A stretch of DNA of 64,000 nucleotides from Sphagnum compactum (GCA_965153455.1 OZ234504.1:12214001-12278000), one strand, 5' to 3'. Positions 11,950-23,894 are shown, numbered from the stretch's first letter. Made by a program: numbers and translations. Notes: generated from the sequence alone by a model not told the origin.

Positions 11950-13050
11950 TCAATGAACATCATTGTTACAATGAGTCTTGCCATTGCAACAAGTGCCACC
12001 ATTGCAACAAACATCATCATTACAACAAGGACCTCTTCTTGTGTTGCATCAAATGTCTTTGCCTTTGTTTTCAAATTGTCAATTGTTTTCATTTCAATTT
12101 ATTTGATCACCTCATCATGCGATGCATTGAACATGATTAGGAGGGGCATTTTTCTTTGAATTTTGAAAATACATCAATAGAAATGTAGGGTGTCATATAT
12201 TGGTTGTTGAATAGATTTTATAATTTAATTAGTTTTATGAGAAGGTTATGCTTATTTTGAACATTAATTTATAATTATTATATTGTCTACATAATCCTTG
12301 ATATTAGGAATTATACAAAAATATAATGTATTAGAATTTTAAAATATTAATGATTAATGTGTTCAATTAATAAATGAATTAGTTCCATTTGTGGCCCATT
12401 TATGTGAAATCTTGACTATGGAAATGCAAGCATGAAATACCTTTTAGAAAATAGATCATATGTTTATTAATTGCCTTTTGCCTTTGTTTGTTTTGAATGA
12501 GGTGGAATGGTTAGTGGCTAAGAACATGAGATTTGTATGCTACTTGTGTGAAAAGAATTATACTTTATCCATTTAAGGGTGCAAATAGGATTTTTTTTCA
12601 CTACATCTTTCAAACCTTCAAAAAATGGTCATTATCATGTGTTTTTTTTTCTTGAAAAATACCAAAATTAATAGTTTAAATAAATATAAGTTATCAAAAT
12701 TTGATGCAAAAACAATTATAATTAAACTTATGGTCACTTAAATTTGTGCATATTAAAAAATTAGGTAATAATAAGGTGGAGAGGAAACATTTCATCACCT
12801 TAATACTCCCTAAACATGAATACCTTGTTTGATTTAGGGTAGTGTAAAATTTTAACACTTAGTATTTCCAAGATCAAATGCCTTCCTCTTTGCCTTCAAA
12901 TTGTTAATTGATTCCATTTTTGATTTATTGATTACCTTTTTTTGTGATGCATTGAATGTTGTTGCCTTTGCTTTTCAATTCTCAACCATTTTCATCTTCA
13001 ATTTATCAACTGCCTCCACCTTGTTGCCCAACTCCACTTTCAAGCCTTCA
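11950..13050 (-). pseudogene. Fragments of a Lys/Glu-rich coiled-coil repeat protein, decayed
   Basis: On the - strand, 13040-12885 translates (with one in-frame stop) to charged repeats such as KLKMKMVEN, KVINKSKMESINNLKAKR and KAFD. 12131-12020 gives a matching unit with IEMKTIDNLKTKAKTFDATQ, again after a stop. The shared unit of about 24-25 residues, (I/L)xMxxI(D/N)NLKxKAxxF(D/N)A(T/S)Q, is repeated at least three times. That looks like fossil coding sequence of a helical repeat protein. No complete frame survives. The parent protein is unidentified and could be host or transposon. Confidence 0.35.
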
Positions 13051-13425
13051 TAATTTTGAAGGTCATTTTCTAGAAACAAGATTGCATTTGGTTATTATGA
13101 TGTTGGTTCACAAACCAATATCTAGGTTTTTTTGGTTGATGTCCAATTAACTTTTCCTATTATTACTATTGATTGTGGGAGTTTTTAAACTAAAAACATC
13201 AAAAAGAGTATTGAAATCAATTAGTAATTCGATTAGGACAATTTCATTTTCATTCCGATGAATTTTTGTGATCACTAATTTTGAGGTAATGGAGATGTCC
13301 AAAAGAGGACAAATCTTCTTATGTAGAATTGGATACGATAAAAATTAGGGAAAATCTTTGTTGAATCTAAGTAATTTTGGTGATTGTGGACAAAATTTAG
13401 TTTAACAAAAGAGTTGTGTTCCAAT

Positions 13426-13728
13426 TTATTTTGTTGGACCTTTAACAACCCAATCATCAAATGTTAATTGAATAAATTTGATTGTTTTTCCCACTTTTGG
13501 TGTAAGAAGCATGATATTTGTATAGCCTTCAAGTGCATCATTGAATGGAGGTAGCCCAAGATTTGGAGTAGATTTCTTCTTCAACAACAATATGTCTAAT
13601 GCCTCTTTTACCTTCAACATGATGGACATATCAAAAATCAAGAATATTCTTGGATCATAGTTAAATTGTCCACTAAAGCTGGATTCACACATGGTGTTAG
13701 GGACCTTTGGTGGTACCTTCCCTAACAT
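13426..13728 (-). pseudogene. Unassigned open frame, possibly transposon-derived
   Basis: A 100-residue open frame reads like real protein (for example SFSGQFNYDPRIFLIFDM and LTPKVGKTIKFIQLTFDDW) rather than low-complexity translation. It lies upstream, on the same strand, of the decayed coiled-coil repeats at 13.0-12.0 kb, so both may come from one dead gene or element. The ordering weakly recalls gag-protease linker regions of plant Gypsy polyproteins, but I see no protease or zinc-knuckle motif. Low confidence. Confidence 0.2.
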
Positions 13729-13729
13729 T

Positions 13730-16700
13730 GATTTACCTTTTGGAAAATTGCCACATCTTGTGATGATGCACTACCACCAACCATGATGGTAGCTATCATC
13801 ATGGGCAATGATTCACACTCAACATTTGAGATTTGGTAACCAGTTAATCTTGTAGTTTGTATAGGTACAAAACATTGTCATGTTCATAGATGGTGTTACA
13901 TAAAAGTTTTGGGTGAAAACACATTAAGGGTGAGCCATTTTTATTTTAAAAAATGATGTATAACAAATATCATGGTACATGGTAAGTTGAAATCTTAATG
14001 ACATCCTTTGGTTATTCTTAACATAACAAAAATATTTAGAATTTGCATAACAACATTTTAGAATTCAAAGTTCCTTTTGAGTCAAAATTAATCTTGATCC
14101 AATCGTTAGATGAAGATAATTAAATAAAATTAATGTACACATAGCAAATAACTTATGTTTTTTCAATGAGCATAGGGTCTCATGTTTGTGGTTCATGAAA
14201 CATTACCAAACAAAAGAAAATTGAAAAAATAATGTAAAGCCCACATATAAAATATCCTCCTTTTTCATATGGTTGTGGTTGTTTCTTAAAAAGAAAACAT
14301 TATTACACATTTATTGTTTTACAAGTGTAAAAAATACTAATTTTTTGAATGGGCTTTTAAACAAAAAAATTAAAAGTTTGAATGGTTTTAAATTTAATTG
14401 ATGTATATCAATGTCATTCACCACAAAAAAAATTGAACAAAAAATTCCACGAATTACCTGAATTTTGAAATACATATGTAAAATTTCATACTTTGTGACA
14501 AGTATTATTTTGTCACATATACATTCCATACGTTCAAATTCTTCAGGTTTTGTTGTTTAAAAAATAAATGATTAATTTAAATCTAAAGCTAATCAAACAT
14601 ACTTTAAAGACCACAAAAATAATCCAATATGCGATCTCCATACATTGAAATATTATATTTGTGACAATAGTTTTTTAAGGGCTTAATTTGCTTATGTTTT
14701 TTTGGGAATGACAATGTGCACATAATACATGCGATCATAATTAGAACATGTGCTTCTTGGTATCATTCACCTTTTCCCCCATCTTTGCATTACTTTTATT
14801 TTCATAATTTCACTACCATCTTGCATAATGTTGTTTTCAATTTTGCTTTTTGCTTGTAGTTGTTCTTGACACCATTGTTGTTTTGCGTTGCTTTCTAAAG
14901 TGCAACACTATGATTTTTTAACATTTTGCTGTGAAGTGCGGTGGGATCACCTTCATTTTATGCTTTCATCACCTTCTTACACGACGTGTTTTTTTCCTTG
15001 TAGTCAATCTTCATGCCATTATTGCACTCTAAGGTGCTTTTACAAGGGTGTATCTTTTTTGCTTATAATTGAGCCTAACACCATTGTTGCACTTATTTCC
15101 TCTCCTTGCTTTATGATGTTCTTTTGCAAGTTGTATTCTTATTGTAGGTGTTAACAATAGTGCAAGCTTTAATGAGTTATTCAAATGACATGGTCTATTT
15201 ATTGTTTAAGGTTCATTGGGCTTCTAAGGCATCTACAAAACTTTGCTTTTGTAATTTATTACATCATTTCATTTCTTTTGCTTTTGGCTTTTGTTTGTAA
15301 TTTTGATTGTTGTTACAAGTAAATGCAACAACACCACCTTTTCTATTATATTTGAGCTTGCACCTTTGTTGAACCTTTGTAATGTTCACCTTTCACAACT
15401 TTCACAACTATTACAAAAAAAATTGAATTTTTTTCTTTTTTCTTGTGTGGTTATTTGCAATCCATGGATGAGATACAAAAGTAGGTTGTTTTCATAATGG
15501 GTTGTATGTTGTCATTTTAGCTCGTTGATCTTTTTTTTGATGTCCTATTCATCCACTTTTTTTGGATCTTAGTTCTAGCATGTTGAATCCATCATATGTT
15601 GAATAAACATGCAATTTCTTCTTACAGTAGCCACTATGCATGATATTCAAGCTTCAAATTTCCTTTATGGTATGTCATGAGATTTAAATGATTGGGTTAA
15701 GTTGAGAAGAACACAACCTAGTTTTTTGGATTTCTACTCACTAAATATGAAAATAATTGATGGGTGGAAATTTCTGAATGTCCAAGTCCACTTTTTTCAA
15801 GATTATTGAAAGATTAAAACTTGTTATATTAAAACAAAACACCATGTATCACAATGTCATTCATGTTGAAATCAAAGTATTTGAAAATGCATTTGGAATT
15901 TTTGAAAAAAATTTAAGGAGTTTTTGCACAAGTCAAATTTGCTTGTTATTTTTATTTTCGATGTGTTCACATGTTGTTGTATCCTTCAGAAACATTTAAA
16001 GAATGAAAATGAGGCCAACATTGAGAAATTGTTTTGCATCATTGAATCAAAAGGATGTAATCACCTACCTCAAGAGGTTGAGACTTCAAAAGTTGTCCCC
16101 ACCCAAAATGATCTAAGTACACATCAATAAATCCACATCAAGGGGCGAAAGAGGTGTATAAAGATTTTGAGGAGGGAGATCATTCACTATGTTGGAAGAC
16201 AAAGAAGTTCACATGTAAGAGTTTGCATTTTGAACCTACAAAAAACAATTGTCCTTGAAAAATCCATGCATTTCCCAATCATAAAACTATTTAGTAGTTG
16301 ATTAGTTGTCATCGACTATGTTAATGTCTTCAAGAGCTTACATTAGGTTGCTATTGTTTGTGTTGTTCTTTTGTGTAACTCTCATAAATGCCATACTCAT
16401 GACTTTAACCAAGTTGGTAATAACTTTCGCCATATTCTCTTGGTTTTGTTTGATATCCTTGCTTTGTGCTTTGAAATATTTTAATGGTTTTTAAGGTAAA
16501 AGTTCTTGCATGCAAGTGTAATTATCCTCCATAAGCAAACTACAAACATGTATGTGGTCAATGGAGTCTATAAGTAATTTGTTCCCCTTTTTTGTCACTT
16601 CAACCATTGCATTATGAGTTGAAGAGTTGTTCCGTTTCATTCATGTACTCCTTGTTGATATATGGCTTGTTGTTTTGTTGGATCTTATTTTATTAACAGA

Positions 16701-17570
16701 AGTTGGGATTGGGGGTTCGACATCCTTGGGGTTTCTAATGGAATAATTGTTGTGGCTATTATTATTTTTTTCAAGTTTGCGTCCTAGTCAATGGTTGGCA
16801 TTTACAAGGGGGTGGTTGTATTTGTGTAGTTTGCAGTATGTGGTGGGAGGGCTATAGTTACATGTTGATCATATTACAACCATTTTTCATCAATGTTTGT
16901 AGTTCTATGGTAAGTATTAGCTTCAAACTCATTAAAATTGTCACATTTTGTTTCCATTGTTGGAATGGGTGGTGAATCATTGTTAAGGTTCATGGGGTTT
17001 TAAAGGTTGCCAACTTGTTTGAAGAGGTTGTCTCCACCATCCAACAAATCTATCATGTGTGTAGGCTTGAATTAGATGGGTTTGGTACCAAGAAATTCTT
17101 GAACCGCATCGTATAAAATATATATTGAAAATTATGTGGAAGACCAAATCCAATTATTTTGTGAACATTCATATTCCAATAGTTTGCATCGTGCCATGTT
17201 CTAGCATTATATTTTTGAAATCCCCAACTATCACACATCCACTTGTCTTTACAAGTTGGGTTATTCTTTGTGTGTGTAGCAAATCATGCTTTCATGATCA
17301 ACGTTACAATTTGTTCCACTTAGTTGCTATAAAATTCATTTGGTTTCTACATCTATTTTGTCCAACTTTTCAATGTGTTCTTCCCACTTGGCCATGACCA
17401 AAGCTAGGACTTTAGCATACTCCTAGTTAACGCATAGTTTTCTAGCTTGAATTTCTACATTACCAAAGTTTTGGTTAACATATTTCGTCCCTTTGTTTTT
17501 ATTCTTCGGTGGCCTTGTTGTTTCATCAATCGATTGTGTTGGATTGTTGTGGAAAAAACAAATATGTACT
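13730..17570. other. AT-rich intergenic DNA, T-rich on the + strand
   Basis: No gene is supported. Long stretches (about 14.7-17.5 kb) are markedly T-rich on the + strand, which generates many hydrophobic-looking short frames of no significance. Confidence 0.4.
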
Positions 17571-17574
17571 AAAG

Positions 17575-18108
17575 TTTCTTGGGTTTTTATGTTTGCAAAA
17601 ACTCAAAATTGGAAAATAAAAACTATGTTTTCTATTTCCAATTCATTGTGTCAATGTGTTTGTCTTTGTTGCAAAGTTTTTAAAGATTGAAAAGTAAGTA
17701 TTAATATTTCTTGGCTTATATGGTTGAAATAATTCATAATCCAAGAAGAATTACCATGTTTTCTACTTTCAATTCATGATGTTGTGATGTCTTTTTCTTT
17801 GCTATAAATTTTATAAAGATTGAGAAACAAGCACTAATGATTCTTAGGTTTCTCTACTTATAGAAACTCAAAATCAAAGAAGAGGTACTACGTTTTCTAC
17901 TTCCAATTCATTATGTGTCAATGTTTTTATATTTTTTGTTTCTATTGCAAAAAAATTCAAGATTGAAAAGCAAGTATTAATTGTTCTTAGGTTTCTGTGT
18001 TTGCAGAAACTCGAAATCCAAGAATAGGTACTACACTTTTTTTGCTCCCAATTCATTTTGTGTCGATGTATTCATATTTCCTTTATTTGTGTTGCAGTCC
18101 TTTTCAAG
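17575..18108 (+). repeat. Tandem array, about 135-bp unit, four copies
   Basis: Each unit carries a TTTCTAYTTYCAATTCATT block (near 17629, 17760, 17893 and a diverged one near 18040) followed by a GTGTCAATG-like word. It also carries a TTGCARAAACTCAAAAT-like block and an AAGATTGARAAGYAAG block. Spacing is roughly 131, 133 and 142 bp. The units are diverged and no long open frame is conserved, so this looks like a minor satellite. Confidence 0.7.
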
Positions 18109-18109
18109 A

Positions 18110-20110
18110 ACAAATACCTACTCATGTTTCTTGTGCTTCATTATTTAGATATCAACACAAGTCAAGAAGCTTCAACAAAGAAATGTCACATTCCTTATAT
18201 CCATGTCCTTGACCATACTTTTTAAAGCTTGACATTGGGGTGCTAAATATGTCCATATTTGCTTGCAAAACTTTTTTGTTGGTGCTTTGTTGCAACCAAG
18301 AACCTTTGATGCTGGAGGAGACATGCAAAGAAAAGGTGTGATCCTTTGGTGGTGGTGATGGAGTAGAGTAGCATGGCTATATGGATCATGCTTTGGGAAC
18401 ACGAGAACATTTTTAAAACATAGGGAACCTTGTATTTAATACAAACATTGAGTTAAAGAGCCTTTTTATGGGTTGTTATGTAACATTGTGTTGTTAATTC
18501 AAAATCAACCTTTATAAAAAATTTGATGTTAAGTTAGCAATGACTTAACATTTTCTTAATGCAAAATTACCACTATCTGCCACAAATGATTTAGTGTTAC
18601 CTAACATTGTAAGTGTGAACCTCTCAAAGTTTGTTGAATTTGTAAAAGTGAGTTATGGACTAGTTACCATCAGGACTAGTGATGGACTAGTGAACCCACC
18701 CTAAGTTTTCTATATGTATTTTAAGTTTTTTTTTTGAGCTTTTCAAACATTCATACTCATACATTCTTTCAGAATCATACATTTGAAGAATTTTGATACA
18801 CTGGTTGGTTTTGTCAATCTGTAAACAGACCTCCAATTTGAGATGACATCGATCAATTTTCCTCATGTGTTTGCTGCACAACAAGTGTCGTGATCAAGTT
18901 TGCTCATGTGTTTGCTGCACAACGAGTGTCGTCAATGCAAGTCGAAATTGGAATGTGAACATGCTTGAATTGTTGTTGGACAGGATGAAAACAATACGAA
19001 TTGTTAAAATTCATGATGAAAAAATGAATAAATCTATTAGACATGCCATTCATTGTTGAGAACATTGACAAAATCATGTGGATGAAGTAATCTACTTTTC
19101 GTTCACGAAGAGCCCTTTTCTGTCTGTGAAGAGGGTTGGTTACCAAACTACAAACTAGGTCAGAAACGCTCGAGAAAGAGTTTAGGGTATTTTATCAGAA
19201 AATAGCGCTCGTTTCAAGGACGAATCAGAAGATGACACGTCAGCGAGATATTTCCCTTCTGGTTTGCTTAGCTAGGCCCGTCATGTTTGGAAAGAAATCG
19301 CACAAGAGTTTTCTTCGTAAGAAAGAAATTGGAGAAGATTTTTTTTTCTTTTTTTTTCCTTCAAGAATTTGCAGAATAATTTCGTCAACATTGGGTGCCG
19401 CCGGCTCGCACTAAATGCTTCACATAATTGCTGCAGATGCGGAAGCTACAACACGACCCATACACTCAGCCCGGTGATATTCGGCCAGGTTTCAGACAGA
19501 CACGGATCATGAGCCTTCAAGTTTACAATCTTTGACCTCTCCATGGATTTTTCACATTGCCAAGAATGGTGTCTCAGTTTTGAGCTCGTGGGTATGTTTG
19601 TTCTAGACTTCAAAGAGTTATAAAACTCCGGAGAGAGAGCGAGAGAGAGAGATGAAAACAAAAACAAAATAGTGCAGTACAGAAAACACCACAAGACATT
19701 ATTTGCTCAAGAATTACACACACAGCCGGTTTATTATGTCAACCACGGAGCAACTAACTATATGCCTTTCAGATCCTTCTCTAGAACTGAAAGCTTGAAG
19801 AATAAGCCAGTATCATGTACAACCAGCAAGGGTATGTATGCTCACAGAAAGAATTTTTGCAGGTGCTTTACAATACAATTATAATCCTAATTCTAACCGA
19901 ATGCGAAGCACATCATGACTATACAGCTTTCAGAGATCTGATTTGTTTATTGAGAACGCAACATAGGAGAACAAACATATTAACATCACCAAAGGGAAAC
20001 ATCAGAGGTGGCCAGGTACAAATCTCAATGCCCCCCCCAAAGCCCGTGATGAGACAAATCAACACAGAGAAAGAACGGATTAAACTAGCACGGTGGGTGC
20101 AACGTGACTT
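18110..20110. other. Intergenic DNA between the satellite and AGP copy 1
   Basis: Contains a two-copy direct repeat of about 40 bp (CTCATGTGTTTGCTGCACAA, about 18863 and 18903) and a GA-rich microsatellite (about 19630-19655). No gene is supported. Confidence 0.4.
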
Positions 20111-20466
20111 GTCTTTTCTTCTTTCAAGGGAAAACAAAACCCTCCAGATTCTAAAGGGTTGTAGAGCTGCTTGGAACATACATGCAAGCTTCTGAGATCA
20201 GCCCTAGACTGTAAGCTCCGTTTATGACCCCTTTTGCTACAAGGAGTAAGAATGCAGTTACATGGCCCACGGTACTATTCCTATTTGCCGCTATGAATGC
20301 TAACACTGAAATATTCATCATGTCTAGTTTTCCAGCTGCTTAAAGGTTCTCGAAGTTCTCGCTACCTGATTTCGCAGTTTTACAGGAGAAGATGCTGCTC
20401 TCGTGTGTAGTCATATCTATTCACAACCCATCGCGGTCCTGGATGTATAACATCACTAACAAGAAC

Positions 20467-20958
20467 TCATAAGGCGGCGGCAGCCATGTAAACTATCACG
20501 CCGACGATTCCAGCAGTCGCAATAGAGGGCAACGTCAGCGCTGCAGCGTTGGACTGAGTCTGAGGTGGAGACGAAGGACCACTGGAAGTCCCCGACGATG
20601 GAGACAGAGCTGGTGGACTAGTACCACTGGAACTCGACCCTGTGCTTGGAGACGGAACTGGGGTCGTGGAGATAGCGGATGGCGGTGTGGCACCAGCAGG
20701 CCCGCCCGCTATTCCATGGACTGGAGTTGGAGCTCCGGTTGGCGTAACAAAGATTGGAGGTGAAGCCCCCTGCACTGGTGATATCCTGGGACTTCCGATC
20801 GGACTTCGTCGAGGACTTCCGATCGGACTTCGTCGAGGACTTCCGATCGGACTCTGTGCGGCGGCGGCGGCGGCGCACATCGACGAGATGAGCAATATCA
20901 TCATAACCCCATTGGTCACTGCGGCCATCCTGCTGGTCGAGGTATTGAAATGAGCCAT
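20467..20958 (-). CDS. Classical arabinogalactan protein, GPI-anchored, copy 1 (163 aa)
   Basis: Cell-surface proteoglycan core. Residues 1-35 form an N-terminal signal peptide, with a hydrophobic VMMILLISSM core ending in an Ala run, so cleavage is likely near 35. Residues 36-135 are rich in Pro, Ala, Ser and Thr, with many SP, TP and AP pairs that in AGPs are hydroxylated and O-glycosylated. Residues 140-163 are a hydrophobic C-terminus preceded by small residues (SNAAA), the usual GPI-attachment signal. Residues 36-58 carry three tandem SPIGSPR-type units, whereas copy 2 has one. The extra 48 bp are a 24-bp minisatellite at 20789-20853. The ATG at 20958 starts the signal peptide. The frame is intact and intronless, with high GC. 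The specific AGP function is unknown. Confidence 0.85.
   Translation of the reverse strand: MAHFNTSTSRMAAVTNGVMMILLISSMCAAAAAAQSPIGSPRRSPIGSPRRSPIGSPRISPVQGASPPIFVTPTGAPTPVHGIAGGPAGATPPSAISTTPVPSPSTGSSSSGTSPPALSPSSGTSSGPSSPPQTQSNAAALTLPSIATAGIVGVIVYMAAAAL
20789..20853 (-). repeat. 24-bp minisatellite within AGP copy 1
   Basis: Units begin at 20789, 20813 and 20837 (GGACTTCCGATCGGACTTCG...). The first two are complete and the third is partial. They encode the repeated SPIGSPRR. AGP copy 2 has a single unit, so the array expanded in copy 1 or contracted in copy 2 after the duplication. Confidence 0.9.
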
Positions 20959-21289
20959 TGCGAATAAACTCTTGAAAGCAGCTTGTCTGAACGTCGAGAG
21001 TTCAAACGCGAAATATATTTGCAGCTAGAATTCCAAATCGAAACGGTGCTTCTGAGATTCTTCTGAAAATCTTTTCCCTTGATCGCGATTGGTTGCTGCA
21101 AGTAAGTCTGAGGAAGAAGATGTGGGCCTTCCGGTGTGTGCACCCTACTAAACTATTTCTACTTCAAAACACAATAGCTAATAAGTTAAACCTTTTTCGC
21201 AGATCGCCTGATACAAAGAAAGAACAGAGTTCCAGCGAGAGCAGAAAGAAGGTGGAAAACTTGTTGGGGCAAGCTGGCTGTGGAGTGCG

Positions 21290-21340
21290 TCGATGGAAAT
21301 TGGAGCTTGGCCATGGCGGTTATAAAGGGGAAACTCGACG
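21290..21340 (-). promoter_or_regulatory. Conserved TATA region of AGP copy 1
   Basis: On the - strand TTTCCCCTTTATAA lies about 370 bp before the AGP start codon. The same sequence is conserved upstream of AGP copy 2 (about 35823-35842), where it reads CCCCTTTATAAATC. It is the best TATA candidate. A second, nearer AAATATATTTCG (about 21007-21022) is also conserved but would leave a very short leader. The region between includes TTACTTGCAG, a possible acceptor of a leader intron. Confidence 0.45.
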
Positions 21341-21412
21341 GCGAACAAAGCGCGTGCAGCGGACGGTGTGCGCGTAGACGAAGGTGACGGACAAAACCCA
21401 CCCATTGGGCCA

Positions 21413-21444
21413 GAGTGAATTAACAGCCACCAATGCACCAGTTG
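21413..21444 (+). repeat. 32-bp inverted repeat, left member (partner at 27916)
   Basis: GAGTGAATTAACAGCCACCA and the following bases match the reverse complement of 27916-27947 at 31 of 32 positions. The same theme appears in diverged form in the MITE termini at 29129 and 29492 and near 43675. It probably belongs to a transposon terminal-repeat family. The pair encloses 6.5 kb. Confidence 0.7.
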
Positions 21445-21608
21445 GCCGTTCTGTCCACTGGATGGGTTTCGTTTTTTCATTCGGCGCCGGATGGGGTTCA
21501 TGACAGTCCATTTCTTTTTGCTGCTGACCATTGTACTTTTTTTTTTTGGTTCCTGCTCGTTTTTCCCTGGACCTGACCTCACACATAGCTACCCTGTTCA
21601 CTTTTCTA

Positions 21609-21775
21609 CCTAGCTACTGTACTCACCACCTACCCTACTAACCTAGCTACTGTACTCATCACCTACCCTACTAACCTAGCTACTGTACTCATCACCTACC
21701 CTACTAACCTAGCTACTGTACTCACCACCTACCCTACTAACCTAGCTACCCTATTAATTACATACCCTACCTTAA
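21609..21775 (+). repeat. 33-bp tandem repeat, five copies
   Basis: Units CCTAGCTACTGTACTC... begin at 21609, 21642, 21675 and 21708, with exact 33-bp spacing and almost no divergence. A degenerate fifth unit starts at 21741. Low divergence suggests recent expansion. Related, more decayed CTACC sequence continues at 21975-22050. Confidence 0.9.
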
Positions 21776-21780
21776 AAACC

Positions 21781-21975
21781 TTACCCTAAATGCAATACCT
21801 GCATTTTGGGCCATTTCGAAAGTACGCATGTGGGGTTCAAGCTTTCTTTATACAAAGATCCTACCCTAAATGCAATACCTGCATTTTGGGCCATTTCGAA
21901 AGTACGCATGTGAGGTTTAAGCATCTTTATACGAAGATCATACCCTAAATGCAATACTTGCATTTTGGGTCACAC
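21781..21975 (+). repeat. 80-bp tandem array A
   Basis: Units start with ACCCTAAATGCAATACCTGC at about 21783, 21863 and 21942 (80- and 79-bp spacing). Each is followed by a TTTTGGGCCA and ACGCATGTGRGG segment. A longer array of the same unit lies at 23115-23395. Confidence 0.85.
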
Positions 21976-22127
21976 CGCTAACCAAGCTACTTTACTAACC
22001 ACCTACCTTACTAACCTAGCTACTCTATTAATTACATACCCTACTAACTTAACCATTAGGTTTAGGGTTGAGACACATAAATTAATTTATAAGTTTTTCA
22101 TAAATGTATAGTAATTAATTTAAAGTA

Positions 22128-22250
22128 AGCTAAATTTGGGGGGAAATTTTTAGGGTTTACACACATGTGAAGTAATACAATTACATTTTATACCTTCTTC
22201 AAAAAGAGTGGAAAAATTAGGTTGGAAAAATCACACAAAGGTAAAAGACA
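22128..22250 (+). repeat. Flanking direct repeat, left copy
   Basis: About 120 bp, starting GGGGGGAAATTTTT and including AAAATTAGGTTGGA and ATCACACAAAGGTAA, recur at 23895-24012 in the same orientation. They bracket the satellite-containing segment in between. They could be terminal repeats of a small element or a local duplication. Confidence 0.7.
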
Positions 22251-22839
22251 TATCTTCTTTTTTGGTTTTGTACGAAATTTATTTGATTATTTTTAAAGAT
22301 TAACGTATTTTCTTTCAGTTAATAAATATTTATAATTTAAAACCTTTGAATTTTGGTTTCTAAATTTTTTCCTATGTTTTTTAAAATTTGTTTATTTTGC
22401 ATTATATGATTTGTATAGTTTGTATAATTTTTTGGGTTTCGGGCATATATCACTAAATCTTCTTTTTGTTAGGGTTTGTATAGTTAGGGTTGTAATAAGC
22501 CTTATGTCAAAATATCATTTGGATTTGTAAGGTTATGCTTTATGATTTAATGTATAGGAATTTGATTCATATATTTCAAAACTGATATTTTACTTTAATA
22601 AATGTCTCAATTACTAATCAAGATTGTTGCCATTGGCATTAAATTTTTTGTTTTGGAATCAATTTTGTATGGAGGAAACCATAGCCCAAATTCTTTGAAC
22701 ATCATGTATTCAACACACACATGAAGTCTAATATGGCACAAAGCTTATTATTGTTTCCAAGTAATAAACACAAAAAGTGTGAAATGCAAAAACACAAGGA
22801 TAATGATAATATTAATGTTAAATGCAAGTATTATAATTA

Positions 22840-23000
22840 GGCCCCAAAATCTCAGTTGGTAAAAGTAAATACAAGTGCAAGTAATACCCCAAAATTCCAG
22901 TTGGTAAAAGTAAGTACGGATGTAGGTATTGCAATGAAACCCCAAAATTCCAGTTGGTAGAGGTAAGTATAAGTTTGGGTATTTCAAGTCGAAATGAAAA
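22840..23000 (+). repeat. Short tandem array C, three units
   Basis: Three units begin with CCCCAAAATYYCAGTTGGTA (about 22842, 22886 and 22941) followed by AGTAAGTA and a variable GTAGGTATTGCAATG tail. The tail is related to the TGCAATACC motif of arrays A, B and D. Confidence 0.7.
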
Positions 23001-23114
23001 AACAAGCCTAAATGCAATACCCATGTTTCAAAAAAACCCATCTAAATGGTTTGGATACCTTTAAATGAAGACCTAGCCCTAAACACAATATGCACATGCA
23101 AAATCACCTTGAAA

Positions 23115-23395
23115 TAACCTAACCCTAAATGCAATACCTACAATTTGGGCCACTCCGAAACGACGCATGTAGGGTTTAAGCTTCTTTATATGAAGATCCT
23201 ACCCTAAATGCAATACCTGCATTTTGGGGCACACAAAAAATACGCATGTGGGGTTTAAGCATCTTTATACGAAGATTCTACCCTAAATGCAATACCTGCA
23301 TTTTGGGTCACACCAAAAATACACATGTGGGGGTTAAGCCTTCTTTAAATGAAGATCCTACCCTAAATGTAATACCTACATTTTGGGTCACTCCA
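23115..23395 (+). repeat. 80-bp tandem array B
   Basis: Units of the same family as array A start at 23122, 23201, 23280 and 23360, with 79-80 bp spacing. Each contains ACCCTAAATGCAATACC, a GCATTTTGGG segment and an ACGCATGTGGGGTTTAAGC segment. The units of A and B are closely similar. Confidence 0.85.
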
Positions 23396-23894
23396 AAATA
23401 ATTAGTTAATTTCAAATTAATATGCTAACAAAGGTGTGTATAGAGGTTAGGGTTGTTGATTAGGAGTTCCATGATTCTTACTTTGTTTCATGAATTTGAA
23501 AAGAGGTTGTATTGTTTGTGGATCAAATAATACAATGACAATTGTGATCAAGCTTATCTTGGTGTAGGAATTTTTCATGAAAAAGCTGAACTTACAATCT
23601 ATAACATGGAATAATTATCTTAAATAGTGATTTCAATAATTTATTAAAACAAAAATATACTTAAGTTAATTAATCAAATATCAAATTAAGCAATCTGATT
23701 TTTAGATCCAACTTTTTATTATCCAAGTGAATAAAGTTAAGCCAAATGATTAGTTGATTATTTCAAATAAATAAATGATTATCTAATTCTTGATAATTAT
23801 TCATCTAAATTATCTGAAATAATGGTCTATTAATTATTTAATTATATGACAAAATTTCTTGATAATACATTAATTATCAGAAATATTTTATATT

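Larger units (their letters stand above)
20115..21397 (-). repeat. Segmental duplication containing AGP copy 1
   Basis: This block of about 1.28 kb matches 34545-35909 in the same orientation, 14.5 kb away. Homology covers the AGP coding region, its 3' flank, the 5' leader and about 430 bp of promoter. Near-identical upstream landmarks include GTGGGCCTTCCGGTGTGTGC and AAAGCGCGTGCAGCG. Similarity stops abruptly at about 21397 and 35909, and near 20115 and 34545. Confidence 0.85.

Noticed and set aside
13426-13728. Calling this frame a Gypsy polyprotein
   Set aside because: Resemblance is limited to one short stretch; no protease DSG/DTG, zinc knuckle or reverse transcriptase motif is visible, so it is left unassigned.
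19446-20195. Frames of 70-126 aa on both strands near AGP copy 1
   Set aside because: Not conserved in the duplicated AGP copy 2 flank and without recognisable motifs.
23115-23395. CCCTAAA words as interstitial telomere repeats
   Set aside because: Only one telomere-like heptamer occurs per 80-bp unit, never in tandem, so this is a satellite and not a telomeric tract.
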